Source: Ensifer sp. LC163 (GTDB taxonomy: Bacteria > Pseudomonadota > Alphaproteobacteria > Rhizobiales > Rhizobiaceae). Taken from it: a stretch of DNA of 64,000 nt. Positions 1 to 8,644 of the stretch are shown piece by piece. The notes under the pieces were generated by a model that was given only the letters and a program-made list of their open reading frames with translations, ran no database searches and was not told the origin of the DNA. The stretch spans positions 83,937 to 147,936 of the forward strand of contig NZ_MBSS01000009.1 of the NCBI RefSeq assembly GCF_001695855.1, in the 5' to 3' direction. Within the stretch, counting starts at the first letter, position 1. Every line of letters begins with the position of its first letter. The position numbers were made by a program, and so were the translations under genes.

Positions 1-510
1 GCCAACGCCGAGGAACAGACCGGTCAGGAAGTCGTTGATGCGGATGGCAAGCGCCATGACGTCATCGAGTTCCTGCGGGCTTGCCCAGCCGAACGCAGTG
101 ATGTGCTCTTCGGAGACCATCGGGTCGTCCAAAGCATCGGCCTTGTAGTAGAATTCGATGATCGACCGGGGAAGGACGGTGCCTTCTTCGATGCCGAGGC
201 GCTTTGCCAGCGAGCCAGCGGCAACGTTGCGCACGACGATCTCGAGCGGGATGATTTCGACTTCCTTGATCAACTGCTCGCGCATGTTGAGACGGCGGAT
301 GAAGTGCGTCGGAATGCCGATGCGGTTCAGATGCGTGAAGATATACTCGGAAATCCGGTTGTTCAGCACACCCTTGCCGTCGATGACGTCATGCTTTTTC
401 TTGTTGAAGGCGGTCGCGTCGTCCTTGAAAAACTGGATCAGCGTGCCCGGCTCGGGACCCTCATAAAGGATCTTTGCCTTGCCCTCGTAGATACGGCGGC
501 GACGATTCAT
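1..510 (-). CDS. purC: SAICAR synthase, 5' part (runs off window)
   Basis: Phosphoribosylaminoimidazole-succinocarboxamide synthase: ATP-dependent ligation of aspartate to CAIR in de novo purine synthesis. The 170 codons present start at an ATG (508-510) with [18 protein letters not shown], the ATP-site opening of the family, and include [29 protein letters not shown] and [11 protein letters not shown], all hallmarks of PurC. The family is about 250 residues, so roughly the last third lies beyond the window. No good Shine-Dalgarno precedes the ATG. purB, a later step of the same pathway, lies about 5.5 kb away on the same strand but is not in the same operon. Identification is firm; only the C-terminus is unseen. 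Confidence 0.95.
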   Translation of the reverse strand, partial: MNRRRRIYEGKAKILYEGPEPGTLIQFFKDDATAFNKKKHDVIDGKGVLNNRISEYIFTHLNRIGIPTHFIRRLNMREQLIKEVEIIPLEIVVRNVAAGSLAKRLGIEEGTVLPRSIIEFYYKADALDDPMVSEEHITAFGWASPQELDDVMALAIRINDFLTGLFLGVG

Positions 511-688
511 GGATATTGTCTCTGTGGTTGTTGGCGCTCTTGGGTCGCGCTAGTGGAGTGTTCTTACGGGGTCCATAGCTGAAAAGAACGCATTTCACAA
601 TCGGCGTATCTTCCCTTCCCCTGATTTACCTAGAGCGTGTCGCGATCTCTAGGATCCGCTCCTCGCGCTTTGGATCTTTGATCTTTCG

Positions 689-736
689 CATGCCATTATC
701 GCAAAACCGCTGCGCACTTTTGCGCGACATGCTTAG
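689..736. repeat. Rhizobial intergenic palindromic repeat (RIME-like), copy 1
   Basis: About 48 bp running from gcatgccattatcgcaaaa to ttttgcgcgacatgcttag. The arms CGCAAAA/TTTTGCG, and more loosely GCATG/CATGC, make an imperfect hairpin. A near-identical copy lies at 5943-5991. It resembles short palindromic elements common between genes in rhizobia. It sits in the 335-bp gap between purC and the DUF1476 gene; I see no other gene or RNA in that gap. Confidence 0.75.
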
Positions 737-845
737 GGTACCATGAAAGTCACGAAACAAGAAAACTTCGCATTGCACTTTGACCACTGGTTTGGTTTAT
801 GGCGATAACTATTTCCGGCATGGAATTCTCAAGGGAGATCAATTG

Positions 846-1160
846 ATGACGACGATGCAGGATCGCGAAAAGGCCTTCGAAGCCAAGTTTGCGCTGGACG
901 AGGAACTGCGGTTCAAGTCTGAGGCGCGCCGCAACAAGCTGCTCGGCCTTTGGGCTGCCGGCTTGCTCGGCAAGACCGACGCGGAAGCCTATGCCAAGGA
1001 AGTCGTTGCGGCCGATTTCGAAGAAGCTGGCCACGAGGACGTCGTGCGCAAGATCAAGGCAGACTTCGACGCTGCCGGCGTTGCCCAGAGCGAAGAGCAG
1101 ATCCGTGTGCGCATGCTTGAGCTTCTCGGCGAAGCGATCGAGCAGATCCAGAGCAAGTAA
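846..1160 (+). CDS. DUF1476 family protein (zeta-type F1-ATPase inhibitor)
   Basis: A 104-residue, highly charged and mostly helical protein starting MTTMQDREKAFEAKF, the typical start of DUF1476. In Paracoccus this family is the zeta subunit that inhibits F1FO-ATPase hydrolysis; that role is known for the family and inferred here. The ATG at 846 is chosen because AAGGGAGA lies just upstream (831-838); an in-frame start at 780 lacks such a site. The gene is monocistronic, with a strong terminator right after its stop. No other ATP synthase gene is in the window. The length matches the family. Confidence 0.88.
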   Translation: MTTMQDREKAFEAKFALDEELRFKSEARRNKLLGLWAAGLLGKTDAEAYAKEVVAADFEEAGHEDVVRKIKADFDAAGVAQSEEQIRVRMLELLGEAIEQIQSK

Positions 1161-1191
1161 TTTCGGGTGGCCAGACGGCCCCGTGACATCG

Positions 1192-1220
1192 CCGCTCGGC
1201 TGAAAAGCCGGGCGGTTTTT
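1192..1220 (+). terminator. Intrinsic terminator of the DUF1476 gene
   Basis: Ten-pair stem ccgctcggct/agccgggcgg (one G-U pair) with a GAAA loop at 1202-1205, followed by TTTTT. It lies 31 nt after the DUF1476 stop and abuts the stop of the convergent GGDEF-EAL gene. Confidence 0.88.
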
Positions 1221-3780
1221 ATTTGGCCGCCTTGTAGCGACGTCCTTTTTCCGGCGCCGTTTCGGCGCCCGGAGACGGCTTCCAGCCACTTTTGATGCGC
1301 TGTTCGAAATCGAGGCGGCTCATCGGCTTTGCCAGCGCGTAGCCTTGCAGGATGTCGCAACCGAGATCCCTCAGGATCGCCGCGTGCTCCCAGGTCTCCA
1401 CGCCTTCTGCCACCACCTTGATGTTGAGCGAGTGGCCGATGTCGATGATGGCGCGAACGAGCTTTGCCTGTTGGGCGCTTTCGGTGATGGGCCCCACGAG
1501 CGCCCGGTCAATTTTCAGGCGGGCCGGATTGAGGTTGAGCAGGCCGATGATCGAGGCGTGCCCAGTGCCGAAGTCGTCGATTTCAATCTCGATGCCGAGT
1601 CCGTTGAGCGCAGCGATCGTCTCGGCAATCTCATCTTCGAGATCGTCGAGGAATATGGATTCCAACAACTCGAAGGATAGAACCCCCGGCGGAATGCGCA
1701 TCGCGCGGAGGTCGGAGATCAGGCTCTGATCACGCAGCCGCCGCGACGAGACGTTGACCGAGATCTTGGGCACTGTGAGACCGGCACGACGCCAGGCGGT
1801 AAAATCGGCATAGGCCATCTCGACGATGCTCCTGTCGATCGCGGGCAGGGCGTTGATCTCCTCGGCCACCTTCAGGAAATGTGTCGGAGCAAGGATGCCG
1901 CGTTCGGGATGGTCCCATCGCACCAGGGTTTCTACACCGGTGAGATCGAGCGAGCGGGCGTCGAATTGCGGCTGGTAGTAGGGCACGAACTGGCCCTCCT
2001 CGATCGCCTGACGGATATCGTCGCCGGTTCGCTTGGCACTGAGGATCTGGTTCTGGATCTGCTCGGAAAATACCTCGAATCGGTCACGGCCGAGGCTCTT
2101 GGCACGATAGAGTGCGATATCGGCATTCATCAGCAATTGCTTGGGATCGGTGTCGCCCTCGCCCCTCCAGGCGATGCCGATACTGGCGCCCAGCCGGCAA
2201 AGCTGCCCGTCGTAGGGAATAGGGCGGCGGAAGGCATGGACGATGCGCGCTGCGAGATCTCCCAGATCGCCAAGGCTGCGGCCACGACGGCAAAGAATGA
2301 CGAATTCGTCGCCGCCGATGCGGGCGATGAAATCGTCCTGATCGGCATGACACCGCAGGATCGCGGCGGCATGCATTAGCATCGCATCGCCGGCCTGATG
2401 CCCGAGCGTGTCGTTGATCTGCTTGAAGCGATCGAGATCGAGGTGGAGGATGGCATTCAGCGTCGGATCGTCGGCGAGGATCTGATCGAGGTAGCGCCGA
2501 TTCGGCAGGTCCGTCAGGTAGTCGTGCAACGCGTTGTATTCGATGCGGATGCGCGCTTCTTCAAGTTCACGGTTGCGGGCTTCGGTCGAAGCCTTGGCCT
2601 TGCGCAGCTCCTCCTGGAGCGCCACGTCTTCCGTGACGTCCCAGTTCGCGCCGATCAGTTTGCGGGTGCCGTCGCGGTCGACATAGAATGCCGTGTTGGC
2701 ACGAATGTGCCGGATTTCGCCATCCGCCAGGATGATGCGGAACGCATTGGTGAAGGGGGCTCCTGCCGCAACGCCACCGTTGACGCGGGCGATCGCGATT
2801 TCCCGGTCGTCGGGATGCAACATGTCTTCCCAGTTGCGGCCACTCGGCGCGCCGGCCCCAGGATCAAGGCCATAGATGCCCAGAATGCGTTCGTCCCAAA
2901 GGGTCTCCTGAGTTTCGAGATTGTGGTCGAACACGCCGATCTTCGAGACGTCAAGCGCCAGCCGAAGACGCCGTGAGATTTCCTCAAGCCGCGTCTCGGC
3001 CTCCTTTCGCGGCGTAATATCCGTGTCGGTGCCGATAATGCGACTGGGCTTGCCGTCCTCTCCATAGGCGACGGATGCGCCGCGGCTTTCGATCCAGACC
3101 CAATGTCCGTCCGCGTGGCGTTCGCGATACTGGAACGTGTTGTAGGTGACCTCGCCTGAATCTTGGCGCCCGATCGAAGCCACCACATGGGCACGATCGT
3201 CCGGATGCACATTCTCGATCCAGGCATCGAGCGAGCCGTCGACCTCAGCGTCGTCAGGAAGGCCGCGCAGACGCTTCCACGTGGCGGAGTAGAAGAGATT
3301 GCCGGTCGAAAAATCGTGATCCCAGACGCCTTCGAGCGCACTTTCAAGCGCATACTTCCACCGCGTCTCATCGTTGCGAAGTCCCGCAATCTCGCAGATC
3401 AGATGATCGACCGGAAGCATCAGCAACAAGCGGTTGTCCGCCATTGCACAAGAGGAGCAAACCAGAGAAACGGTGTCGGCCGCGCCATGCAGGCGGATCG
3501 TCTGGGCGGATGCCGAAGGTTGCGACGTCCCATCGGGCGACAGCAGGTGTTGGTCGTCGGCATGAACAAGGTCATGGAGAGACCGATTGAGTAACTCGCA
3601 CGACTGAAGGCGCAAAAGATCGCAGGCATAGGGGTTTGCCGAAACGATCGTCCCTGTTTCGTCGACAACGATCGCCCCGACCGGCAGCTGGTCCAGCGCC
3701 GATCGCATCACAATGTCTAGCTTCGCCGATGCACGGCGTTTGTTGTTGATGGGATCTTTCGGTCCGGTCACGTATCCCAC
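1219..3780 (-). CDS. PAS-GGDEF-EAL cyclic-di-GMP protein
   Basis: An 853-residue cytoplasmic signalling protein. Three PAS-like regions (about 22-130, 140-260 and 270-390; the last two end in typical PAC sequences such as RIIGTDTDITPRKEAE) are followed by a GGDEF domain (about 420-585) and an EAL domain (about 595-840). GGDEF is intact at 489-493 and preceded by LTDLPNRR. The EAL signature reads ETL at 617-619, but the catalytic glutamate is kept, as are VNVSSRRL, FELLES, IDDFGTGHASI and LKIDRAL and AEGVET, so phosphodiesterase activity is plausible. No membrane segment or signal peptide is evident, so the PAS domains probably sense an internal cue. The start is the ATG giving MGYVTGPK. A PilZ receptor lies 2 kb away on the same strand. 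Confidence 0.93.
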   Translation of the reverse strand: MGYVTGPKDPINNKRRASAKLDIVMRSALDQLPVGAIVVDETGTIVSANPYACDLLRLQSCELLNRSLHDLVHADDQHLLSPDGTSQPSASAQTIRLHGAADTVSLVCSSCAMADNRLLLMLPVDHLICEIAGLRNDETRWKYALESALEGVWDHDFSTGNLFYSATWKRLRGLPDDAEVDGSLDAWIENVHPDDRAHVVASIGRQDSGEVTYNTFQYRERHADGHWVWIESRGASVAYGEDGKPSRIIGTDTDITPRKEAETRLEEISRRLRLALDVSKIGVFDHNLETQETLWDERILGIYGLDPGAGAPSGRNWEDMLHPDDREIAIARVNGGVAAGAPFTNAFRIILADGEIRHIRANTAFYVDRDGTRKLIGANWDVTEDVALQEELRKAKASTEARNRELEEARIRIEYNALHDYLTDLPNRRYLDQILADDPTLNAILHLDLDRFKQINDTLGHQAGDAMLMHAAAILRCHADQDDFIARIGGDEFVILCRRGRSLGDLGDLAARIVHAFRRPIPYDGQLCRLGASIGIAWRGEGDTDPKQLLMNADIALYRAKSLGRDRFEVFSEQIQNQILSAKRTGDDIRQAIEEGQFVPYYQPQFDARSLDLTGVETLVRWDHPERGILAPTHFLKVAEEINALPAIDRSIVEMAYADFTAWRRAGLTVPKISVNVSSRRLRDQSLISDLRAMRIPPGVLSFELLESIFLDDLEDEIAETIAALNGLGIEIEIDDFGTGHASIIGLLNLNPARLKIDRALVGPITESAQQAKLVRAIIDIGHSLNIKVVAEGVETWEHAAILRDLGCDILQGYALAKPMSRLDFEQRIKSGWKPSPGAETAPEKGRRYKAAK

Positions 3781-3862
3781 GATCCAGCATTTGTTGCCGG
3801 TAGATGATGATCGCGGACCATGAACTTCGGATTAATGCCGAGTCGTCTTATTAGCAGGGCGA

Positions 3863-4417
3863 TCAGGGCTGCAGGCGGCTGAGAAACTGCGCGAAGACCA
3901 TCGTGCCCTCCGGCCACGGGCCGTGTCCGGACTCGGTGTTGAGATGGCCGGATTGCCCGGCGTCCACCAGCAGGGCCCCCCAGGATTTGGCGATCTCGTC
4001 GGCATGCTCATAGGAGCCAAACGGATCGTTGCGGCTTGCGACCATGAGCGACGGAAACGGCAGCGGATCGCGCGGATATGGCCCGAAGGTCATCAGGTGC
4101 TTCGGCCGGATCGCGGCATTGGCCACATCCGGCGGGGCGACCAGGAAGGCGCCGGCGATCTTCTTTTCGATGTGGGGCAGGGCATGGACCGCAGTCGCAA
4201 CGCCGAGCGAGTGAGCGACGATGACGACCGGCTTTTCGGCGGCATTGACCTCCTCGATCATGCGCGCCACCCAATCCTCGCGCACTGGCTTGGCCCATTC
4301 GGCCTGCTCCACGCGGCGAGCCGTGGACATCTTTCTCTCCCAGCGGGACTGCCAATGGTTGGGACCAGAATTGGTGTAGCCGGGAACGATCAGGATATGG
4401 GCGTCGGAAAGTTTCAT
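3863..4417 (-). CDS. RBBP9/YdeN-family alpha/beta hydrolase
   Basis: A 184-residue serine hydrolase. After MKLSDAHILIVPGYTNSGPNHW, the usual opening of the RBBP9/YdeN group, come the nucleophile Ser70 in VIVAHSLGVA, a likely catalytic Asp in VASRNDPF and a His in SGHLNTESGHG. The fold and length fit; the substrate is unknown. The frame is open to 4588, but the ATG at 4417 (MKLSDAH) is where family similarity begins. It stands alone, with a divergent membrane-protein gene upstream and the GGDEF-EAL gene starting 83 bp downstream in the same direction. Confidence 0.85.
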   Translation of the reverse strand: MKLSDAHILIVPGYTNSGPNHWQSRWERKMSTARRVEQAEWAKPVREDWVARMIEEVNAAEKPVVIVAHSLGVATAVHALPHIEKKIAGAFLVAPPDVANAAIRPKHLMTFGPYPRDPLPFPSLMVASRNDPFGSYEHADEIAKSWGALLVDAGQSGHLNTESGHGPWPEGTMVFAQFLSRLQP

Positions 4418-4578
4418 AATGGCCGCGATGTGGCGTCGAAACTCGTCGAAGTCAAGGCGTAGGCGACAGAGCCTGCATTTTATGTATAATCGCCAATGCA
4501 GGTCGCGGTCGATGCGGCTCGAGTTTTGCCGTTGTCGCTGGTCCGTGGCCGCTCTGTAGTGGTTGAGGAGTGTGAGCC

Positions 4579-5394
4579 ATGACAACATTCCATGTTCTGT
4601 CGGGATCGGACGCGAGTGCCGCCCATCCCGGAATACGAAAGATCGGCCTGGCTGACGTGATGGACGCGTTACGCCTCGGGTTCAGCGACTTTCGCGAAAA
4701 GCCGTCTCACTATGTTTTTCTCTGCTTGATCTACCCCATCGCCGGCGCCGTCCTGATGACCTGGAGTGCAGGCGCCAACATGCTGCCGCTGCTTTATCCG
4801 CTCGCATCGGGCTTTGCCCTTGTCGGACCGGTTGCGGCCATCGGGCTTTATGAAATCAGCAGGCGTCGCGAACTCGGCATGGATACGTCCTGGCCTCACG
4901 CCTTCCGACTGCATCGTTCTCGGGCGCTGCCCTCCATCCTGGCCGTCGCGGCGATGCTGTTCTTCATCTTCATCGCCTGGCTGCTGGTGGCACAGGCTCT
5001 CTATGTCAGGATGTTCGGCGCCGAACCGCCGGCATCGATTGCCGCCTTCTGGAATGGCATCGTCAACACGGAACAGGGCTGGAACCTGATCCTGGTCGGC
5101 AATGCCGTAGGATTCGTTTTCGCCGTCATCGTGCTGTCGATCAGCGTGGTGTCGTTCCCGTTGCTGATCGATCGTGACGTCGGCGCCGTGGCCGCGGTCG
5201 AAACGTCGATCCGCGCAACACTCGTCAATCCGATACCGGTCGCCTTCTGGGGATTTATCATTGCCGCTGGCCTGCTGATCGGCTCTATCCCGGTCTTCGT
5301 TGGTCTCGCCGTGATCATGCCTATCCTCGGTCACGCGACGTGGCATATGTATCGCAAGATGATCGAGCCGGATCCACGCAGCCGCAGGCGATAA
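4579..5394 (+). CDS. DUF2189 domain integral membrane protein
   Basis: A 271-residue protein with about six hydrophobic helices (near residues 48-66, 70-92, 118-140, 168-190, 222-240 and 240-258). The N-terminus has IRKIGLADVMDALRLGFSDFREKPSHYVF, here recognised as the DUF2189 opening, and ends with a basic tail (DPRSRRR). The function of DUF2189 proteins is not known. The ATG at 4579 follows GAGGAG (4565-4570). It is monocistronic and ends at a strong bidirectional hairpin. Confidence 0.85.
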   Translation: MTTFHVLSGSDASAAHPGIRKIGLADVMDALRLGFSDFREKPSHYVFLCLIYPIAGAVLMTWSAGANMLPLLYPLASGFALVGPVAAIGLYEISRRRELGMDTSWPHAFRLHRSRALPSILAVAAMLFFIFIAWLLVAQALYVRMFGAEPPASIAAFWNGIVNTEQGWNLILVGNAVGFVFAVIVLSISVVSFPLLIDRDVGAVAAVETSIRATLVNPIPVAFWGFIIAAGLLIGSIPVFVGLAVIMPILGHATWHMYRKMIEPDPRSRRR

Positions 5395-5402
5395 CGACAA
5401 AA

Positions 5403-5436
5403 CGGCCAGCCTTCGCGAGGCTGGCCGCTTCTTCTT
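5403..5436. terminator. Bidirectional terminator between DUF2189 and PilZ genes
   Basis: Stem cggccagcc (5403-5411) and ggctggccg (5419-5427) around a 7-nt loop. The plus strand continues CTTCTTCTT; read on the minus strand the hairpin is followed by TTTTG. It sits 9 bp after the DUF2189 stop and 17 bp after the PilZ stop. Confidence 0.8.
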
Positions 5437-5452
5437 GCAATGATCGCTCGAA

Positions 5453-5758
5453 CTACTTGAAATACTTGTAGTAGGACGAAATCTGGGCAGCGGTGTTGGA
5501 CGAAAGATTGAGCTTGATGCCGATCTTGTCACCGCGATACCAGCGCACCATTCCGGTCAGAAATCCGAGTTCTTCGCTGCGGATCGTTACTTCCTGTCCG
5601 GTGCGGGCGTTGATGTCGAAATAAAGCTGAAAGCAGATGCCTTCAGCGGAAAGATCCGTGACGATACCGTTGCTCGCGCCCGTCTTGCAGGTGACCGTCC
5701 CGGTAATCTTCGTCTGCGTGCGCGCAGCCGTGCGCTGAACACTGTCCTTGTAGGCCAT
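5453..5758 (-). CDS. PilZ domain protein (c-di-GMP receptor)
   Basis: A small single-domain PilZ protein of 101 residues. Both parts of the c-di-GMP signature are present: RTAAR (RxxxR) near the N-terminus and DLSAEG (DxSxxG) about 20 residues later, so ligand binding is expected. The ATG at 5758 (MAYKDSVQ) is preferred because GAGGG lies 5-6 nt upstream. The frame is open to a TTG at 5803 through an ATG at 5794, which would add up to 15 residues. No effector domain is attached, so it likely acts through a partner. It is transcribed alone. Confidence 0.85.
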   Translation of the reverse strand: MAYKDSVQRTAARTQTKITGTVTCKTGASNGIVTDLSAEGICFQLYFDINARTGQEVTIRSEELGFLTGMVRWYRGDKIGIKLNLSSNTAAQISSYYKYFK

Positions 5759-5818
5759 GTGAACCCTCGATCTGAATTGCTCAGGATCGACCATCTCACG
5801 CAATGATTGAATTCCTTG

Positions 5819-5866
5819 CTAACAAAAATGCCCGCATTTGATCAGACTGCGTCAAATGCGGGCATT
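5819..5866 (-). terminator. Terminator downstream of purB
   Basis: Perfect 15-bp inverted repeat (5827-5841 and 5852-5866) with a 10-nt loop. On the minus strand it is followed at once by TTTTTGTT, the form of an intrinsic terminator for purB, 120 bp after the purB stop. It also lies just before the PilZ start, so it insulates that gene from purB transcription. Confidence 0.8.
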
Positions 5867-5907
5867 ATGGAGCATTACAACAGAAACGTGCTTCGTTCTG
5901 GCACGAA

Positions 5908-5934
5908 CCGGGCGGCTATCGCGCCCGGCTTTTA
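5908..5934. repeat. Small hairpin next to the RIME-like repeat
   Basis: Inverted repeat ccgggcg (5908-5914) and cgcccgg (5922-5928) followed by CTTTTA on the plus strand. No plus-strand gene ends here, so it may belong to the repeat island between purB and the PilZ gene. Confidence 0.4.
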
Positions 5935-5942
5935 TTTCTTGG

Positions 5943-5991
5943 GCATGTCGTCACCGCAAAACCGCCGCACACTTTTGCGCGACATGCTTAG
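5943..5991. repeat. Rhizobial intergenic palindromic repeat (RIME-like), copy 2
   Basis: A second copy of the element at 689-736. The arms gcatgtcg/cgacatgc and CGCAAAA/TTTTGCG are better matched here and give a long imperfect hairpin. One arm contains the purB stop codon (5988-5990), so the purB mRNA 3' end carries the repeat as a stem-loop. Confidence 0.78.
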
Positions 5992-7289
5992 CCAAAGACC
6001 CGGCTGAAGATCGTGTCGACGTGTTTGGTGTGGTAACCCAGATCGAACTTTTCGCGGATGTCAGCTTCCGACAGGGCCGCGCGAACCTCGGCATCGGCAA
6101 GCAACTCCTCCAGGAAGTCCTTGCCCTGTTCCCAGACCTTCATCGCGTTGCGCTGGACGAGGCGATAGGCATCCTCACGCGACACGCCGGCCTGCGTCAA
6201 TGCGAGCAGGACGCGCTGCGAGTGAACGAGACCGCGGAACTTGTTCATGTTCTTGGTCATGTTGTCGGGATAGACGAGCAGCTTGTCGATTACGCCGGTC
6301 AAGCGGGCAAGCGCGAAGTCGAGCGTTACCGTCGCATCCGGGCCGATCATGCGCTCGACCGAGGAATGTGAGATATCGCGCTCGTGCCAGAGCGCGACGT
6401 TTTCCATCGCAGGAATGGCGAAAGCGCGGACCATGCGGGCAAGACCCGTGAGGTTTTCCGTCAGCACCGGATTGCGCTTGTGCGGCATGGCCGACGAGCC
6501 CTTCTGGCCCGGCGAGAAATATTCCTCAGCTTCGAGGACTTCCGTGCGCTGCAGGTGGCGGATTTCGGTGGCCAGGCGCTCGATCGACGAGGCGACGACG
6601 CCAAGGGTGGCGAAATACATCGCGTGGCGGTCGCGCGGGATCACCTGGGTGGAGACCGGCTCTGGCTTCAGCCCAAGCGCCTTGGCGACGTGTTCCTCGA
6701 CGCGCGGGTCGATATTGGCGAAGGTGCCGACGGCGCCGGAGATAGCGCAGGTCGCAACTTCTTCGCGGGCTGCGATAAGACGCTGCTTGCAGCGATCGAA
6801 CTCGGCATAGGCCAGCGCCAGCTTGACGCCGAAGGTCGTCGGTTCGGCGTGGATGCCGTGCGAGCGGCCGATCGTCACCGTATCCTTGTGTTCGAACGCG
6901 CGACGCTTCAGCGCTTCCAGCAGCTTGTCCATATCGGCAAGCAGAAGGTCGGTTGCCCGTACCAGCTGCACGTTGAAGCAGGTGTCGAGCACGTCGGAGG
7001 ACGTCATGCCCTGGTGGATGAAGCGGCTGTCGGGGCCGACGAACTCTGCCAGATGCGTCAGGAACGCAATGACGTCGTGCTTGGTGACGGCTTCGATTTC
7101 GTCGATACGATCGACGTCGAACGTGGCGGCGCCACCCTTTTCCCAGATCGTCTTTGCGGCATCTTTCGGGATCACGCCGATTTCGGCCAGCGCATCGCAG
7201 GCATGGGCCTCGATCTCGAACCAGATGCGGAACTTGGTTTCCGGCGACCAGATGGCCACCATTTCCGGTCGGGAATAACGGGGGATCAT
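5988..7289 (-). CDS. purB: Adenylosuccinate lyase
   Basis: A 433-residue fumarase/aspartase-superfamily enzyme. It splits SAICAR to AICAR and adenylosuccinate to AMP, releasing fumarate at both points of purine synthesis. MIPRYSRPEMVAIWSPETKF at the start and the signature GSSAMPHKRNP with its flexible-loop serine identify it. SSDVLDTCFNVQL and GRSHGIHAEPTTFG supply the other conserved active-site stretches. The length is normal for the bacterial enzyme. It is the last gene of a minus-strand run, 63 bp after a small membrane-protein gene, and ends inside a RIME-like repeat upstream of a terminator. Confidence 0.97.
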   Translation of the reverse strand: MIPRYSRPEMVAIWSPETKFRIWFEIEAHACDALAEIGVIPKDAAKTIWEKGGAATFDVDRIDEIEAVTKHDVIAFLTHLAEFVGPDSRFIHQGMTSSDVLDTCFNVQLVRATDLLLADMDKLLEALKRRAFEHKDTVTIGRSHGIHAEPTTFGVKLALAYAEFDRCKQRLIAAREEVATCAISGAVGTFANIDPRVEEHVAKALGLKPEPVSTQVIPRDRHAMYFATLGVVASSIERLATEIRHLQRTEVLEAEEYFSPGQKGSSAMPHKRNPVLTENLTGLARMVRAFAIPAMENVALWHERDISHSSVERMIGPDATVTLDFALARLTGVIDKLLVYPDNMTKNMNKFRGLVHSQRVLLALTQAGVSREDAYRLVQRNAMKVWEQGKDFLEELLADAEVRAALSEADIREKFDLGYHTKHVDTIFSRVFG

Positions 7290-7352
7290 GGGCTCTCAGC
7301 TTTCGTCATCAGTGGAGGATGGCTGTGCCTCTAGCAAAGATGCCCGCCAAGC

Positions 7353-7907
7353 TCAACGTTGTTGACGGCCCTCAGCCCTCGCAAGCCACAGGCTGACGGC
7401 CAGAAGTGCCACGCCGCCGACCGGAAGATAGAGCCGAATGCCCAGCACCAGGAACTGGTAGAAGGCGACAAGCGAGGTAAAGGCGAACTGGTAAAACCAG
7501 GCCCGGGTGCCGGTATCGGCGTGCCAGCGGGCGTAAAACACGCGATAATCGAGCGCGAACAGCATGGCCGTGACGGCGATCGTGCCGAGCGACAGGCACA
7601 AGAGATAGGCCGCAAACCGGGTTTCAGCAGGACGGCCAAGCGTGGCGAAACGTGCCAGGAACAGTGCAGGCGGCCAGGCCAGCATGGCACCGAGACCATA
7701 CATCACGAGCAATTCCGCCAGGTGGAAGGTTAGGGTGCTCTCGCGAAGCCAGAGCGCAAACCAGGCGGAAGCGACCGTCACCAGCCCCCAGGCCGGCGCG
7801 CCCAACACAAGTTCAGGCGCGGACGGGAACGCCCGTACGAATCGCGAGCGCTTCAGGGCCGGCGCGGAAGCATAAGCTGATTTCGCCCCGGCGCCCGTTT
7901 CATTCAT
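7353..7907 (-). CDS. Small multi-pass membrane protein, unknown function
   Basis: A 184-residue protein with four to five hydrophobic stretches (around residues 33-53, 62-82, 95-115, 135-155 and 155-175) after a basic N-terminal 30 residues. I do not recognise a named family. The ATG at 7907 is chosen because it overlaps the stop of the upstream DUF2259 gene in an ATGA, which implies translational coupling. The frame is open 10 codons further upstream. It sits between a secreted DUF2259 protein and purB, which gives no clear functional hint. Confidence 0.72.
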   Translation of the reverse strand: MNETGAGAKSAYASAPALKRSRFVRAFPSAPELVLGAPAWGLVTVASAWFALWLRESTLTFHLAELLVMYGLGAMLAWPPALFLARFATLGRPAETRFAAYLLCLSLGTIAVTAMLFALDYRVFYARWHADTGTRAWFYQFAFTSLVAFYQFLVLGIRLYLPVGGVALLAVSLWLARAEGRQQR

Positions 7908-8644
7908 CTTGCGATCCGGGTCGGAACCGCAATCCATCGTCTGTCGGTCGTGCCCTCGAAGCCGAGCGATTTGACCAGCACCATCACGACATGGGTTTGC
8001 GTGCCATCATCGTTCATGTGCGTCACTGCGCCGCCGATGCGATAACCGGTCGGGCAACGGCGGCTTTCCGGCACACGAGCGTCGTCCTGCAGCACGTCAC
8101 TTGCCGGCTTGCCAGCCTTCATCGTCATCGACAGGCGGAAGCCTTTGACCTCTTTCAGGAAATCTTTGCACAGCCCTTCCGGCTCGAAGCTTTTTTCCTC
8201 GAGTGTCAGGCCGTAGGTCTCACGGAAGGCATCGTCTGCGGCAAAGGCATCGTAGGTAAGGGCCAGCGGCGCTGCATTGGCTTCGGTAATCGGATTGTAG
8301 GCAGCGAGCAGTCCCGGCGCATCGGCAAGCCTGTAGGCATCGATCAAGGGCGCGGCGCGGCGATGCGCCTCGTGTCTCGTCCGGTGCAGCGGAGCGCCAT
8401 CCTCGCGACCGACCGCGCGCACCGGCGCGCCCGGCAGAAACGTGTCGTTGCGCGTATCGACGACGTAGATCGTAGAATACGGGAAACCCGAGCCGTCCTG
8501 GACGCCATACTCCTCGAACGCAAAAACATTGCCGTCGGAGGAAAAGCCGATCGGCTGGAATGCAGCATAGTCACCGGCCGATGCCTGTGACGCCATAAGC
8601 GCAGCCACCCCGAGAAGCAGCCCTGACGTCGCCAGGTGCGCCAT
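7904..8644 (-). CDS. DUF2259 secreted protein
   Basis: A 246-residue predicted periplasmic protein. The N-terminus [20 protein letters not shown] followed by ASA-GD is a clear Sec signal peptide, cleaved near residue 23. The mature part begins DYAAFQPIGFSSDGNVFAFE and contains YSTIYVVDTRND, typical of DUF2259, whose function is unknown. Two cysteines (GLCKDF and RRCPTGY) could form a disulfide. Its ATG overlaps the rpe stop by one base (TAATG) and its own stop overlaps the next start (ATGA), so rpe, this gene and the membrane protein are translationally coupled. Confidence 0.83.
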   Translation of the reverse strand: MAHLATSGLLLGVAALMASQASAGDYAAFQPIGFSSDGNVFAFEEYGVQDGSGFPYSTIYVVDTRNDTFLPGAPVRAVGREDGAPLHRTRHEAHRRAAPLIDAYRLADAPGLLAAYNPITEANAAPLALTYDAFAADDAFRETYGLTLEEKSFEPEGLCKDFLKEVKGFRLSMTMKAGKPASDVLQDDARVPESRRCPTGYRIGGAVTHMNDDGTQTHVVMVLVKSLGFEGTTDRRWIAVPTRIAR

